DNA of 56,484 nt, from assembly GCF_001270965.1 (NCBI RefSeq), contig NZ_LGIA01000164.1, positions 1-56,484 of the forward strand, given 5' to 3'. Below are positions 1-8,836 of this stretch, in pieces. Made by a program: the position numbers and the translations under genes. The number at the start of each line of letters is the position of its first letter. The first letter of the stretch is position 1. The notes under the pieces were generated by a model, which did not search any database, was not told where the DNA came from, and saw nothing but the letters and a program-made list of their open reading frames with translations. This DNA is from Sunxiuqinia dokdonensis (GTDB taxonomy: Bacteria > Bacteroidota > Bacteroidia > Bacteroidales > Prolixibacteraceae).

Positions 1-75
1 TTTTGGTATCGTGCTTGGGTTCGGCGCAATTAGTTTTTGGACAGCCTCTTTGATTTTTAGATCGATAAATGTCAA
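1..75 (-). CDS. Possible 5' end of a gene running off the window
   Basis: On the minus strand a frame stays open from a TTG at 73-75 to the window edge (25 codons). It starts by overlapping the cysS stop codon in a TTGA arrangement, a common coupling in operons. The codons read as an ordinary mixed-charge peptide (it contains [13 protein letters not shown]). No ATG is available and the piece is too short to assign to a family. It could equally be non-coding sequence after cysS. Confidence 0.25.
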   Translation of the reverse strand, partial: MTFIDLKIKEAVQKLIAPNPSTIPK

Positions 76-1547
76 TGTTTCAATTCCCAGCTAAAGCCAT
101 TTTTGGTATCTTTCACCACAAACCCAAGTTTGGCGAGTTCATCGCGAATCTTGTCAGCTGTGGCCCAGTCTTTATTGGCTTTCGATTCCATGCGCAGTTG
201 TAGCAACAAGTCGATGGCATGCTCATAGGGCTCAGTGTTTGTACTCGACTGTTCATCAGCTTTTTGAAGGCCAAACAAATCGAATAAAAAAGTGTTATAC
301 AAATCCTTCAGTTTTGCCAAATCATCAGCGGTAATGGTCGCTTTTCCATCGGCAATGGAGTTGATCATTTTCACGCCGTCAAATAAGTGGGCAATGGCAA
401 TAGGGCTATTGAGGTCATCATCCATTGCCTGGTAGCATTTTTCCTTCAGCGTTTTTACATCAATGGTTGATTTACCTTTTGCTTCCAGTGTTTCGAGCGT
501 TTCCACAGCTTTTAGCAGCCGCTCCATGCCTTTTTCGGCTGCTTGCAATGCTTCATTTGAGAAATCGAGCGTACTTCGGTAATGGGCCATCAGCATAAAA
601 AAGCGGATGGTCATCGGATGGTAGGCTTTTTCGAGCAAAGGATGGTTTCCGGTGAAAAAATCATCGAGCGAAATGGCATTTCCAAGCGATTTTCCCATTT
701 TTTGGCCGTTCAAAGTAATCATGTTGTTGTGCATCCAATAGCGTACGGCATCGTGTCCGTGAGCGGTTTTGGCTTGTGCAATTTCTGCTTCGTGGTGCGG
801 AAAGGTCAGGTCCATGCCGCCACCGTGAATGTCAAACGTTTCGCCTAAATACTTGCAACTCATGGCTGTACATTCCACATGCCAGCCCGGAAAACCATCG
901 CTCCACTTGGATGGCCATCGCATGATGTGCTCGGGAGCCGCTTTTTTCCAGATGGCAAAATCAAGCGACGAACGCTTTTCATCTTGCCCGTCCAGTTGGC
1001 GGGTATTGGCCTGCAAATCTTCAATTTTCCGCCCCGAAAGCTCGCCGTATGGGTAATCTCTGGCATATTTTTCCACATCAAAATAAACAGATCCATTACT
1101 TTCGTAGGCGTAGCCTGCAGCCAGAATTTTTTCAACAGTCTCAATCTGTTCAATGATGTGTCCGGTCGCTCGGGGCTCAATGCTGGGCGGAAGCACATTG
1201 AGTTGTTGCATGTTTGTATGGTAATCGTTGGTGTAAATCTGGACAATTTCCATCGGCTCCAGTTCCTCCAAACGGGCTCGTTTGGCAATTTTGTCCTCGC
1301 CTTCGTCCGAATCGTTGGCCAGGTGCCCCACATCGGTGATGTTGCGCACATAGCGAACTTTATAACCCAGGTGTTTCAGATAGCGAAACAGCAGGTCGTA
1401 CGTTACTGCCGGACGGGCGTGTCCCAGGTGCGCTTTTCCATAAACGGTTGGGCCGCAAACATATAAGCCAACCTTGCCCGGGTGAAGTGGTTCAAAAACT
1501 TCTTTTTTGCGACTTAATGTATTGTAAATCTGTAGCTGGTTTTCCAT
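72..1547 (-). CDS. cysS: Cysteine--tRNA ligase
   Basis: Cytoplasmic class I aminoacyl-tRNA synthetase that charges tRNA-Cys with cysteine. The product is 491 aa from the ATG at 1547. An in-frame extension upstream to 1634 exists, but it adds 29 residues without family similarity and runs through a palindrome, so I reject it. Visible signatures are the HIGH motif as HLGH near residue 42, the KMSKS loop as KMGKS, and the zinc site typical of CysRS: Cys31 in YVCGPTVY, the Cys in WHVECTAM, and the His pair in LTFPHHE. The C-terminal anticodon-binding helix bundle is present, so the gene looks complete. It follows fumC on the same strand after a 90-base gap that holds a strong hairpin, so the two may be transcribed separately. 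The family is unmistakable. Confidence 0.97.
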   Translation of the reverse strand: MENQLQIYNTLSRKKEVFEPLHPGKVGLYVCGPTVYGKAHLGHARPAVTYDLLFRYLKHLGYKVRYVRNITDVGHLANDSDEGEDKIAKRARLEELEPMEIVQIYTNDYHTNMQQLNVLPPSIEPRATGHIIEQIETVEKILAAGYAYESNGSVYFDVEKYARDYPYGELSGRKIEDLQANTRQLDGQDEKRSSLDFAIWKKAAPEHIMRWPSKWSDGFPGWHVECTAMSCKYLGETFDIHGGGMDLTFPHHEAEIAQAKTAHGHDAVRYWMHNNMITLNGQKMGKSLGNAISLDDFFTGNHPLLEKAYHPMTIRFFMLMAHYRSTLDFSNEALQAAEKGMERLLKAVETLETLEAKGKSTIDVKTLKEKCYQAMDDDLNSPIAIAHLFDGVKMINSIADGKATITADDLAKLKDLYNTFLFDLFGLQKADEQSSTNTEPYEHAIDLLLQLRMESKANKDWATADKIRDELAKLGFVVKDTKNGFSWELKH

Positions 1548-1603
1548 TGATTCGGGAAATTTTTGCAAAGGTAGAAAATTTCTTTGCAACAACTGTTTCA
1601 CGA

Positions 1604-1634
1604 TTGAGGGTCTCACTCGAAGTGAGACTCTCAA
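1604..1634 (-). terminator. Hairpin between fumC and cysS
   Basis: Imperfect palindrome with a 14-bp stem (one mismatch) and a 3-base TCG loop, starting just after the fumC stop codon. It lacks a clear T-run on the minus strand, so it may act as a terminator, an mRNA 3' stabiliser or a REP-like element. Confidence 0.55.
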
Positions 1635-1637
1635 TGT

Positions 1638-3038
1638 TTATTTCCCAACCATCTTTTTCGGGTTCACCCACTCATCAAACTGCTGTTCAGTTAACAAACC
1701 CAAAGCGATAGCAGCCGCTTTTAGGGTGGTATTTTCAGCATGGGCCTTTTTGGCAATTTTGGCCGCATTTTCATAGCCGATGTGCGTATTCAGTGCGGTG
1801 ACCAACATGAGTGAGTTTTTCAGATGCGCATCAATTCTGCTTTGATTGGGTTCAATGCCAATAGCACAGTGGTCATTAAAGGCTTGACATGCATCGCCCA
1901 ACAAGGTGGCTGATTGCAGGAAAGCGTTGATCATGAGGGGTTTAAACACATTTAGCTCGAATTGGCCGTTTGAACCAGCGATTGTAATGGTCGTGTCATT
2001 TCCCATCACCTGTGCGCAAACCATGGTCAACGCTTCTACCTGTGTGGGATTGACTTTTCCGGGCATGATGGAAGAGCCGGGCTCGTTAGCTGGAATGGTG
2101 ATTTCCCCGATTCCGGAACGTGGCCCTGATGCCAGCAGGCGGATGTCGTTCGCTATTTTCATCAAGCTGACCGCCAATTGCTTCAAGGCGCCATGTGATT
2201 CGACCAGGGCATCGTGTGCAGCCAGCGATTCGAACTTGTTTTCAGCCGTTACAAAAGGCAATCCGGTCAGTTCAGCAATTGTGGCAGCCACTTGTTCAGC
2301 GTAACCGTCTGGGGTGTTAAGGCCCGTGCCAACTGCGGTACCTCCCAAAGCCAATTCCGAAAGATGCGGGAGTGTATTTTTCAAGGCCTTCAGCCCATGA
2401 TTCAGCTGCGAAACATAACCCGAAAACTCCTGTCCCAACGTCAGCGGTGTCGCGTCCATCCAGTGGGTACGGCCAATTTTCACCACCTCCATCATTTCTT
2501 CGGATTTATGATTCAGCGAGTCTCGAAGTTGTTCAATTGATGGGATAGTATTTTCAACCAGTTTTTTGTAGCCTGCAATGTGCATGGCGGTGGGAAAGGT
2601 GTCGTTTGAGGATTGCGATTTGTTGACATCATCGTTGGGGTGAATTGGGGGTTTTCCTTCGCCCAACCGATTACCGGCCAAAACGTGCGTCCGATTCGAA
2701 ATCACTTCATTCACATTCATGTTGCTCTGCGTGCCTGAACCGGTTTGCCAAACGACCAAGGGAAACTGATCATCGAGCTTGCCGGCGATAATTTCGTCGC
2801 ACACTTCCTGGATCTGCACACTTTTATCTTTGGGTAAAATGCCCAGCTTTTCATTGGTCAGGGCGGCCGCTTTTTTTAGGTAGCCAAAAGCGTGAATGAT
2901 TTCAATGGGCATGCTGGCTGCCGGACCAATCGGAAAATTTTCAATGGAGCGTTGCGTTTGCGCTCCCCAGTATTTATCGGCTGGTACGTTGATTTCTCCC
3001 AAGGTATCTTTTTCAATTCTGAAATGCATGCTATTCAT
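1638..3038 (-). CDS. fumC: Class II fumarate hydratase
   Basis: Iron-independent fumarase, which interconverts fumarate and (S)-malate in the TCA cycle in the cytoplasm. The 466-aa length matches the family. The fumarase/aspartase signature [11 protein letters not shown] is intact near residue 325, and the [14 protein letters not shown] and [10 protein letters not shown] regions that shape the active site are present. FumC rather than aspartase is supported by the HWMDATP segment and by the overall resemblance to FumC. The start is ATG 3038; a second ATG three codons later (MHFRIEK) is an alternative. It faces away from the radical SAM gene at 3171 and shares the short divergent region with it. 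Confidence 0.95.
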   Translation of the reverse strand: MNSMHFRIEKDTLGEINVPADKYWGAQTQRSIENFPIGPAASMPIEIIHAFGYLKKAAALTNEKLGILPKDKSVQIQEVCDEIIAGKLDDQFPLVVWQTGSGTQSNMNVNEVISNRTHVLAGNRLGEGKPPIHPNDDVNKSQSSNDTFPTAMHIAGYKKLVENTIPSIEQLRDSLNHKSEEMMEVVKIGRTHWMDATPLTLGQEFSGYVSQLNHGLKALKNTLPHLSELALGGTAVGTGLNTPDGYAEQVAATIAELTGLPFVTAENKFESLAAHDALVESHGALKQLAVSLMKIANDIRLLASGPRSGIGEITIPANEPGSSIMPGKVNPTQVEALTMVCAQVMGNDTTITIAGSNGQFELNVFKPLMINAFLQSATLLGDACQAFNDHCAIGIEPNQSRIDAHLKNSLMLVTALNTHIGYENAAKIAKKAHAENTTLKAAAIALGLLTEQQFDEWVNPKKMVGK

Positions 3039-3139
3039 CTTAATGGTTTAATTATTCAGACAATTTTAGGCTGTATTTGTTTGATTCATAGAAGGAAGAT
3101 AAATATGCAGATGCGTGTTTTTTCGATTCTTTTTGAAAC

Positions 3140-3147
3140 TATATTTG
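3140..3147 (+). promoter_or_regulatory. Bacteroidota -7 box upstream of the radical SAM gene
   Basis: TATATTTG matches the TAnnTTTG -7 consensus of Bacteroidota housekeeping promoters. It would place the transcript start near 3154, about 17 bases before the ATG at 3171. A clean TTG -33 element is not seen, only a T-rich stretch at the right distance. Confidence 0.5.
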
Positions 3148-3170
3148 CGGCCAGTTATTTGATCGATTGA

Positions 3171-4577
3171 ATGAATGGGTTAACACCTTTAAAAGAGCGG
3201 CACCTGCTGAGGAATCAGGAGGAGTACCAGGTGAAATACAACTATTTGAAATTCCCTTCACCAGAAGAAGCAGCGACTGCTATGCAGGAACGACAGAGCA
3301 TTTTGTCGGCCATTGAAAGCAGGGTCAAGTGGGGATTTCATGACACCAAAGTGGACGTGACAAAACTTTCAAAGGGCTGTCAGCTTTGTGGAGAAGGGCA
3401 GTGGTCCTGCCTTTTCATTAACAACCTGTGCAATGGGAAATGTTTTTATTGCCCCACGCAGCAAACCGATTTGGCCCGGCCCGAAACGAATACGCTCATT
3501 TTTGATGAGCCCCAAACCTACGTGGATTACATCCGAAAGTTTGGCTTTAAAGGCGTGAGTATATCGGGTGGCGAACCGCTGATTTCGTTCGACAAAAGCC
3601 TGGCTTTTGTGCAGGCTGTAAAAGCGGCTTTTGGCGATCAGGTGTACGTTTGGCTCTACACCAATGGCATTTTGCTGACTCCCGAAAAAGTGGAAGCCTT
3701 GAAAACGGCCGGATTGGATGAAATGCGTTTTGACATTGGCGCCACCGACTATAAAACCGATAAAATCCGCTTGGCTGTTGGCCAAATTCCGGTTGTCACG
3801 GTCGAAATTCCGGCAGTTCCGCAAGAGGAAGAACTACTGAAAGGAAAACTTCGTGAGCTGGATGCGCTGGGCGTGAATCATGTCAATTTTCACCAAATGC
3901 GTTTGACTCCCCACAACTTCAGCCAGTTGATCGAATTCGATTATATTTATGCACATGGCGAAAAAGTCACGGTTTTGGATTCTGAATTAACAGCCTTGCG
4001 TTTGATTCAGTTTGCATTGGATGAAGGCCTGAAATTACCAATCAACTATTGTTCGTTTGTCTATAAAAACCGGCACCAGAAATCGGCTAACCGGAAAAAA
4101 CACGCACCAATGGTGGTGAAACCCTGGGAGAAAATGACCAATAATGGGTTCATCCGGAGGCTGTTTGTTAAAATTCCTTCTGAAAGAAAAACAGCCGTTT
4201 TAGCTGAAATGGTTTCGCTGGTTGAACAACAGCTTGCCTTTTTTGACGAGCAGCGGCAGGAGCTGAGTTTTCACCATTACATTTTGGATGAAGTGAAGGA
4301 ACTGGATTTACCGATTCTACTGGAATACCATGTCAGCCATATTTTTCCGAAGGAAACCGGTTTAAATGAGTTTGAATCGATTCAGCTCAATGATGAAAGG
4401 GAAGTTGTGGTGGAACGTCGTCCGGCGGCTTTGCCCATTGAGCTGGATGCAGAGCAACTGGCACTGCTCGAACAGTTCATCGAAGGAGATGTGGCCTATG
4501 AGGAATCGTACGACGAAGCGATTCAGCAAATGATGACCCACGAACTGATTCCCGAAGGCCTGGCTGATTATTATTAG
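3171..4577 (+). CDS. Radical SAM protein of unassigned function
   Basis: 468-aa protein with a canonical radical SAM cluster motif CNGKCFYC (Cys87, Cys91, Cys94), followed by the SISGGEP element that binds AdoMet. Upstream of it lie further cysteines at 70, 73 and 80 (CQLCGEGQWSC), which could bind metal or a second cluster. It should therefore generate a 5'-deoxyadenosyl radical, or activate another protein, in the cytoplasm. The C-terminal ~170 residues are acidic and not a domain I recognise. It is convergent with selD and mnmH, with a hairpin between the stops. That proximity to selenium genes is suggestive but not proof of a shared pathway. Substrate unknown. Confidence 0.85.
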   Translation: MNGLTPLKERHLLRNQEEYQVKYNYLKFPSPEEAATAMQERQSILSAIESRVKWGFHDTKVDVTKLSKGCQLCGEGQWSCLFINNLCNGKCFYCPTQQTDLARPETNTLIFDEPQTYVDYIRKFGFKGVSISGGEPLISFDKSLAFVQAVKAAFGDQVYVWLYTNGILLTPEKVEALKTAGLDEMRFDIGATDYKTDKIRLAVGQIPVVTVEIPAVPQEEELLKGKLRELDALGVNHVNFHQMRLTPHNFSQLIEFDYIYAHGEKVTVLDSELTALRLIQFALDEGLKLPINYCSFVYKNRHQKSANRKKHAPMVVKPWEKMTNNGFIRRLFVKIPSERKTAVLAEMVSLVEQQLAFFDEQRQELSFHHYILDEVKELDLPILLEYHVSHIFPKETGLNEFESIQLNDEREVVVERRPAALPIELDAEQLALLEQFIEGDVAYEESYDEAIQQMMTHELIPEGLADYY

Positions 4578-4584
4578 CAAGAGC

Positions 4585-4612
4585 CGATCAAGCAGTTGAG
4601 ACCGCTTGATCG
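4585..4612. terminator. Hairpin between convergent radical SAM and selD genes
   Basis: Perfect 9-bp inverted repeat (CGATCAAGC and its complement) around a 10-base loop, filling the 36-base gap between the two convergent stop codons. It probably serves both directions. There is no long T-run on either side. Confidence 0.55.
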
Positions 4613-4613
4613 A

Positions 4614-5645
4614 TTAAATGACCCGTATCAAATCCTCTTTGGGTTCGGTTAAACGACCAAAAACTGTGGTGTTGAGCTCATTTTCTGCCAGAATCGCTGT
4701 CACTTGAGCAAGCGAGTCAGATTCAACAGCCAGGAGTAATCCTCCGCTGGTTTGCGCGTCGCACAAAAGCAGTTTGTCGCTTTCGTTTTTCAACTTAATT
4801 TTCGTTCCGTAGCTGTCCCAGTTACGGTGCGTTCCACCGGGAATACAGCCCAGGTCAATGTATTCCTGCACTTCGGCAAAGCGCGGTACTTTGTCCAGTT
4901 CAATCTCGGCCGAAAGGCGGCTGCCTTCGCACAACTCGGTTAAATGGCCCAAAAGCCCAAATCCGGTCACATCGGTCATGGCTTTCACACCCGGAATGGC
5001 TGCCAGGTCCAATCCAACCTTATTTAATTTCATCATCGATTCGGGTGCCAGGTGGCTGTGTTCGGCTTTCAATTTGCCATTTTTTTGAGCGGTTGAAAGA
5101 ATCCCTACGCCCAGTGGTTTGGTGAGCAATAAAACACATCCTTCGGTAGCGGTGTCGTTTCGCTTCAACTGGCTAAGGGCAACCTGCCCCGTTACAGCAA
5201 GTCCGAAAATAGGCTCCGGACTGTCGATACTGTGGCCACCGGCCAGCGGAATACCCGCTTCCATGCAGGTTTCACGTCCGCCTTCAAGCACCTGTTGCGC
5301 AATTTCAGGGGCCAGCTTGTTCACCGGCCAACCCAGAATGGCAATGGCCAGCAGCGGTTTTCCGCCCATGGCGTACACATCACTGATGGCGTTGGCAGCG
5401 GCAATTTTTCCAAAGGTGAAAGGATCGTCAACAATGGGCATAAAAAAGTCGGTGGTACTGATGATGGCTGTTCCGTCTTGCATGTCGTACACGGCAGCGT
5501 CATCGCGGCTGTCGTTGCCAACCAGCAAATTTGGGCTTTCAAAAGAGGCCAGACTGGTTTGAAGGATCGAACTGAGTACTTTGGGCGATATTTTGCAGCC
5601 ACAGCCAGCGCCGTGACTATATTGTGTGAGTTTGATGCTGTTCAT
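4614..5645 (-). CDS. selD: Selenide, water dikinase (selenophosphate synthase)
   Basis: Makes selenophosphate from selenide and ATP, the activated selenium donor for selenocysteine and tRNA 2-selenouridine. From the ATG at 5645 the product is 343 aa and begins almost like E. coli SelD. The catalytic loop [12 protein letters not shown] is present with Cys15, Cys17 and Lys18, so this is a cysteine form with no UGA recoding. The ATP-binding and C-terminal segments [25 protein letters not shown] and [13 protein letters not shown] are well conserved. The start lies inside mnmH, a 29-bp overlap that implies translational coupling. A longer in-frame start at 5678 adds 11 unconserved residues. No selA, selB or selC was seen here. 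Confidence 0.96.
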   Translation of the reverse strand: MNSIKLTQYSHGAGCGCKISPKVLSSILQTSLASFESPNLLVGNDSRDDAAVYDMQDGTAIISTTDFFMPIVDDPFTFGKIAAANAISDVYAMGGKPLLAIAILGWPVNKLAPEIAQQVLEGGRETCMEAGIPLAGGHSIDSPEPIFGLAVTGQVALSQLKRNDTATEGCVLLLTKPLGVGILSTAQKNGKLKAEHSHLAPESMMKLNKVGLDLAAIPGVKAMTDVTGFGLLGHLTELCEGSRLSAEIELDKVPRFAEVQEYIDLGCIPGGTHRNWDSYGTKIKLKNESDKLLLCDAQTSGGLLLAVESDSLAQVTAILAENELNTTVFGRLTEPKEDLIRVI

Positions 5646-6669
5646 GTGTTTCAACAAATTTGATGATTGATTGGGCATTTTTTTGATGGTTCATATCTTC
5701 CAGCTGAATTCTGAATACCAGCTCCGGATCACGATTTTCTACCCCGCGCGCGTAGGCTTTGTCGTAATATTGAAGGGCCAGTAAAGCCACTTCGTAATAG
5801 TTGTTTTCTTTTAGAAGTTGATGGGCAAGCTGCACATTTTGGCCACCCAGCCGCTTGGCAATGCCGTTGATGGCCCAGGCCAATTGGTCGTTTCCAAACG
5901 AAGCATATTCACCAACCAGGTGTTTGGCCCGCTGTTCTTTAGGAATTTGAATGAAGTAAACGATTTGTTGGCGTATTTGGAGAAAGAGCGGCATCGGAAT
6001 TTTTACCTGGCCGATGTTGTGGCTTTCATCCTCAAGCCAGATCGGTTCCTGCAGATCCAAATGGAGAAATTCTTCAAAAAGCGTGTTCTCAAACTGCTCT
6101 ACCGTGGGTTGTGCCAACTCGCCAATGGAGCCAAAAGCCGATCCTTTGTGGTGGGCAATGGCTTCCATGTCAACTACTTGATGGCCCAGTTTCTTTAGTA
6201 TTTTCAGAATATAGGTTTTTCCGCTTCCGGTGTAGCCACCCAAAATTCGCAATTGGAAAGGCTGTTCGAAGAAATTGAGCACATGATTCCGGAAAGCCTT
6301 GTAGCCTCCGCTGATCACATAAACTTCCTGAAAACCATTTTGCTGAAGGTGTTCCGCAAAAGCGTGACTGCGCATTCCCCCGCGCCAGCAATGGACTGCA
6401 ACAGCTGATTTTCCGGCTACTTTCCGGCTTTCAGCAATAAACCAGTCCAACTTGGGATTGACATACCGATACCCCAGCTCAACCGCTTTTTCTTTCGACT
6501 GCTGCACATAAACCGTCCCCACGTGCGCCCGCTCCTCGTTTGAAAACAAGGGAATATTGGTTGCTCCCGGAATGTGGCCTTTCTCAAACTCGCCGGGCGA
6601 ACGCACATCAATTAACGGTAGCCCGTGAGGCTGTGTATAAAAGTTATCGATGCTGATTTCGGTAATCAT
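5617..6669 (-). CDS. mnmH: tRNA 2-selenouridine synthase
   Basis: Also called SelU. It replaces the 2-thio group of wobble uridine (mnm5s2U in Lys, Glu and Gln tRNAs) by selenium from selenophosphate, via a geranylated intermediate. The 350-aa protein has the expected two parts: an N-terminal rhodanese domain with the catalytic Cys94 in [10 protein letters not shown], and a C-terminal P-loop domain with Walker [10 protein letters not shown] at 144-152. It is transcribed ahead of, and overlaps, selD, so donor synthesis and use are coupled. The start ATG 6669 is followed by the usual short MITEISI N-terminus. The pair indicates that this organism uses selenium at least for tRNA modification. 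Confidence 0.95.
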   Translation of the reverse strand: MITEISIDNFYTQPHGLPLIDVRSPGEFEKGHIPGATNIPLFSNEERAHVGTVYVQQSKEKAVELGYRYVNPKLDWFIAESRKVAGKSAVAVHCWRGGMRSHAFAEHLQQNGFQEVYVISGGYKAFRNHVLNFFEQPFQLRILGGYTGSGKTYILKILKKLGHQVVDMEAIAHHKGSAFGSIGELAQPTVEQFENTLFEEFLHLDLQEPIWLEDESHNIGQVKIPMPLFLQIRQQIVYFIQIPKEQRAKHLVGEYASFGNDQLAWAINGIAKRLGGQNVQLAHQLLKENNYYEVALLALQYYDKAYARGVENRDPELVFRIQLEDMNHQKNAQSIIKFVETHEQHQTHTI

Positions 6670-6780
6670 GGCTGCAAAAGTAGCAGATTTTCGATGAGGA
6701 AGGAAATTGAAAGGTGAAATCCACCCGCGAGTTTCCAGCGGTGATGTTTGTCATCTGGTGGAAACTTTTCAAAAATGATT

Positions 6781-7563
6781 TTAAAGGTTTTTTAGCCAGA
6801 TGTTACGGAACTCCACTTTCATGGGTGGCCCAACATGCACCTGAACGCCAATCATCCCTTGCAACTTTCGGTTTTTTGAGTCGTTGTCTGTCACATCGCT
6901 CATCAGAACCCCGTTCACGTAATGTTTCATGCGGTTACCGTCCACAACCAGGTGGCACAAGTTCCAGTCGCCAGATTTAATATTGGCATTTAATTCGGCC
7001 GCATGTCCGAGCGATCCGGTTACTTCCGCCTTTGTCCAGGCATTGTTTTCAATGAACGTGCTTAGCGGTTCGTTCCAAAGTGAATCTTCCAACTCGTTTA
7101 ATACCACTATCTGACCACGATACGCCAAGGTTGTCCGTCCGCGTTCTTCGTAGTTTTGGCCTGTGTAGCGGTTTGTGCCATCCAAATCGAACTGGTAACC
7201 GCGCAAAGCAAACGGAACGCCTTCCACTTTTTCGCTTCGATAGTTGATGCCGCTGTTTCCCCGCTCGCTGATTCGATATTCCAGCTTTAATTCAAAATTT
7301 TCAGGCGATCCTCCCTGCCAAATAATAAAAGTGTTGCGATCCAGAATGGTCGACGGTGTAATTTCGCCAACCAAATGACCATCTTCAACCCGCCAATAGG
7401 TTGAGTCTCCGTGCCAGCCGTCCAATGTCTTGCCATTGAAAATGGACGTAAAACCTTCAGCTGCTGTTTGTTCTTTTTCTTTTTGATTTTTGCACGAAAT
7501 CGCGGTGGCAATGACTAAAATAAGCAGAAAGAGTTTGGTCAATATTTGCTTTTTGAAATTCAT
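6781..7563 (-). CDS. DUF1080 (3-keto-disaccharide hydrolase) lipoprotein
   Basis: 260-aa exported lipoprotein. The N-terminus has a hydrophobic signal and a lipobox ending in ATAISC. The mature part begins with FTSIFNGKTLDGWHGD and WRVEDGHLVGEI, the hallmark of DUF1080 proteins, a concanavalin-like jelly-roll family. Some members hydrolyse 3-keto-glycosides, and many occur as surface or periplasmic sugar-processing proteins in Bacteroidota. The blocks NSGINYRSEK, YEERGRTTL and WNLCHLVVDGNRMKHYVNG are also typical. It stands alone between mnmH and the divergent metH operon, so the neighbours do not suggest a substrate. The domain call is firm; the enzymatic activity is inferred. Confidence 0.85.
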   Translation of the reverse strand: MNFKKQILTKLFLLILVIATAISCKNQKEKEQTAAEGFTSIFNGKTLDGWHGDSTYWRVEDGHLVGEITPSTILDRNTFIIWQGGSPENFELKLEYRISERGNSGINYRSEKVEGVPFALRGYQFDLDGTNRYTGQNYEERGRTTLAYRGQIVVLNELEDSLWNEPLSTFIENNAWTKAEVTGSLGHAAELNANIKSGDWNLCHLVVDGNRMKHYVNGVLMSDVTDNDSKNRKLQGMIGVQVHVGPPMKVEFRNIWLKNL

Positions 7564-7718
7564 AACAGTGTGGTTTTTGATGGATGACTATCCTTGCGAA
7601 TCAATTTTTTGTGGTTCTAATTTACCACTAATTGCAAAGTTCGCGGCTTTATTCTGAAATTCTTTTCGTGGAAATCATTTGCTATTTGACCTGATTTTAA
7701 CTCAAAGCACCCAGATTC

Positions 7719-7749
7719 TTGATATTTATCAGTTTTGACACTACATTTG
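7719..7749 (+). promoter_or_regulatory. Promoter of the UPF0280-metH operon
   Basis: TTG at 7719-7721, a 20-base spacer, and TACATTTG at 7742-7749 match the Bacteroidota TTG...TAnnTTTG promoter well. The transcript start would be near 7756, giving a leader of about 275 bases before the first structural gene at 8030. No other promoter as good lies closer to the gene. Confidence 0.65.
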
Positions 7750-7754
7750 CAGCA

Positions 7755-7816
7755 AATCATCAATAAATCCTGCTTTTTCAGGAATGATTAAAATGAAGCC
7801 GGAAGCTCGTGCCGGC
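7755..7816 (+). other. Structured 5' leader: two hairpins
   Basis: Directly after the predicted transcript start, bases 7755-7789 form a two-part stem (6 bp, a 7-base bulge, then 5 bp with a 6-base loop). Bases 7798-7816 form a GCCGG/CCGGC hairpin with a 9-base loop. Neither matches a riboswitch class I can recognise by eye (SAM-I, SAM-II, SAH, cobalamin). Neither is followed by a T-run. Confidence 0.4.
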
Positions 7817-7820
7817 ATAA

Positions 7821-7907
7821 ATGACAAAAATGGAACAAGTGAACAAACATAGCAGCACCCTTTTCCTGTTGAGCTTTCGGTATTTTTCGAACAGCTGCAT
7901 GCGCTAG
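7821..7907 (+). CDS. Candidate 28-residue leader peptide upstream of metH
   Basis: ATG at 7821 opens a 28-codon frame ending in TAG at 7905-7907. The peptide has a basic start, a hydrophobic and aromatic core (STLFLLSFRYF) and ends Cys-Met-Arg. It lies between the predicted promoter and the UPF0280/metH genes. The stop codon sits in the loop of a small hairpin (TGCGC/GCGCA, 7900-7915) that is followed by a run of eleven A. The position, the length and a Met and Cys as the penultimate codons fit a transcription or translation attenuator sensing methionine or sulfur status. That is inference. It could be a chance ORF. Confidence 0.4.
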   Translation: MTKMEQVNKHSSTLFLLSFRYFSNSCMR

Positions 7908-8029
7908 CCGGCGCAAAAAAAAAAATTCCCTCTGCAACCTCCTCTTTTTTAGTAGTCGAATGAATCCTGTATTCAGGATTTAAACCTTTGAAATACAAAC
8001 AACAGTATTCAAATAATCGTAAAAAAAGC

Positions 8030-8779
8030 ATGCTATTCGAAACCAAAACATACCGCAACAGTTTATCCAACGAGCGTTTTCAGTCCTTTGTCATTCAGCA
8101 CGAAACCGCTGATTTGTGGATTGGTATTGACCCCGGGTCTTTTCAGAAAGAAATGGCCGATATCGCTTTGGCCACGCTGAAGTCTGTTTTGGATGAGCTG
8201 GAAGTTTATGCTGCGTCAAATCCCTTCTTCAAAAAAAGCCTGAAACCCTGTTCGGTTCAAGACGATGCACCAGCTATAATCAGACAACTGGCTGTTGCCG
8301 GAGAAAAGGCGGGTGTTGGACCAATGGCCGCAGTTGGTGGTTTGCTCAGCGAAACCGTTGGTCGAGCACTGCTGGAAAACTTTTCCATTGGTGAGTTGGT
8401 TGTTGAGAACGGCGGAAATTTGTTTGTCAAGCTTCAAGAGCCTTTGGTCATGAGTATTTTTGCAGGCGAGTCACCCTTGTCGGGCATGGCCGGGCTGGAA
8501 ATTTTGCCGGAACAAACACCGCTGGGAGTTGGTACTTTCACGCAGGCAGACAGCTCGCCGATGAACTTTGGAAAAGCTGATGCGGTGATGATTTGCTGCA
8601 AGGAAGCGGCGCTTGCCGATGCCTTGACCACCGGCTTTGGCAACCGGATTAAGAAAGCGGCCGATGTGGAAAACGTGCTAAATCGAACAGAGCATGTTCC
8701 GGAGATCCTGGCTGCCGTCTTGGTTTGCGATGACCAGATTGGCATTCGCGGTGAGTTCGAATTGAAGATATTAGGCTGA
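8030..8779 (+). CDS. UPF0280 family protein (ApbE-related fold)
   Basis: 249 aa from the ATG at 8030; the reading frame extends 14 codons further up but without conserved residues. The sequence matches the UPF0280 family: an N-terminal IGIDPGSF-like segment, then GPMAAVGGLLSETVGRALL and VVENGGNLFVK, and the C-terminal DALTTGFGNRI. The fold resembles ApbE flavin transferases, but the family has no firmly established reaction. It precedes metH by 57 bases on the same strand under one promoter. That suggests a role tied to one-carbon, cobalamin or sulfur metabolism, though this is an inference from context only. Probably cytoplasmic, as no signal peptide is seen. Confidence 0.8.
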   Translation: MLFETKTYRNSLSNERFQSFVIQHETADLWIGIDPGSFQKEMADIALATLKSVLDELEVYAASNPFFKKSLKPCSVQDDAPAIIRQLAVAGEKAGVGPMAAVGGLLSETVGRALLENFSIGELVVENGGNLFVKLQEPLVMSIFAGESPLSGMAGLEILPEQTPLGVGTFTQADSSPMNFGKADAVMICCKEAALADALTTGFGNRIKKAADVENVLNRTEHVPEILAAVLVCDDQIGIRGEFELKILG

Positions 8780-8836
8780 AATAAAAGTTATTCGATGACT
8801 TCGAGTCTTCGGATCACTTTAAAAAAACAGATAAAA

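Noticed and set aside
879-1466. 195-aa plus-strand ORF inside cysS
   Set aside because: Antisense shadow of cysS with no recognisable domain.
5595-5645. Selenocysteine in SelD
   Set aside because: The catalytic loop reads Cys-Gly-Cys-Lys with no in-frame UGA, so it is the cysteine form.
7781-7830. Resemblance to a SAM-II riboswitch (ATAAATG...AAAAATGG after a GC stem)
   Set aside because: The hairpin loop lacks the conserved segment that must pair with the 3' tail, so the pseudoknot cannot form.
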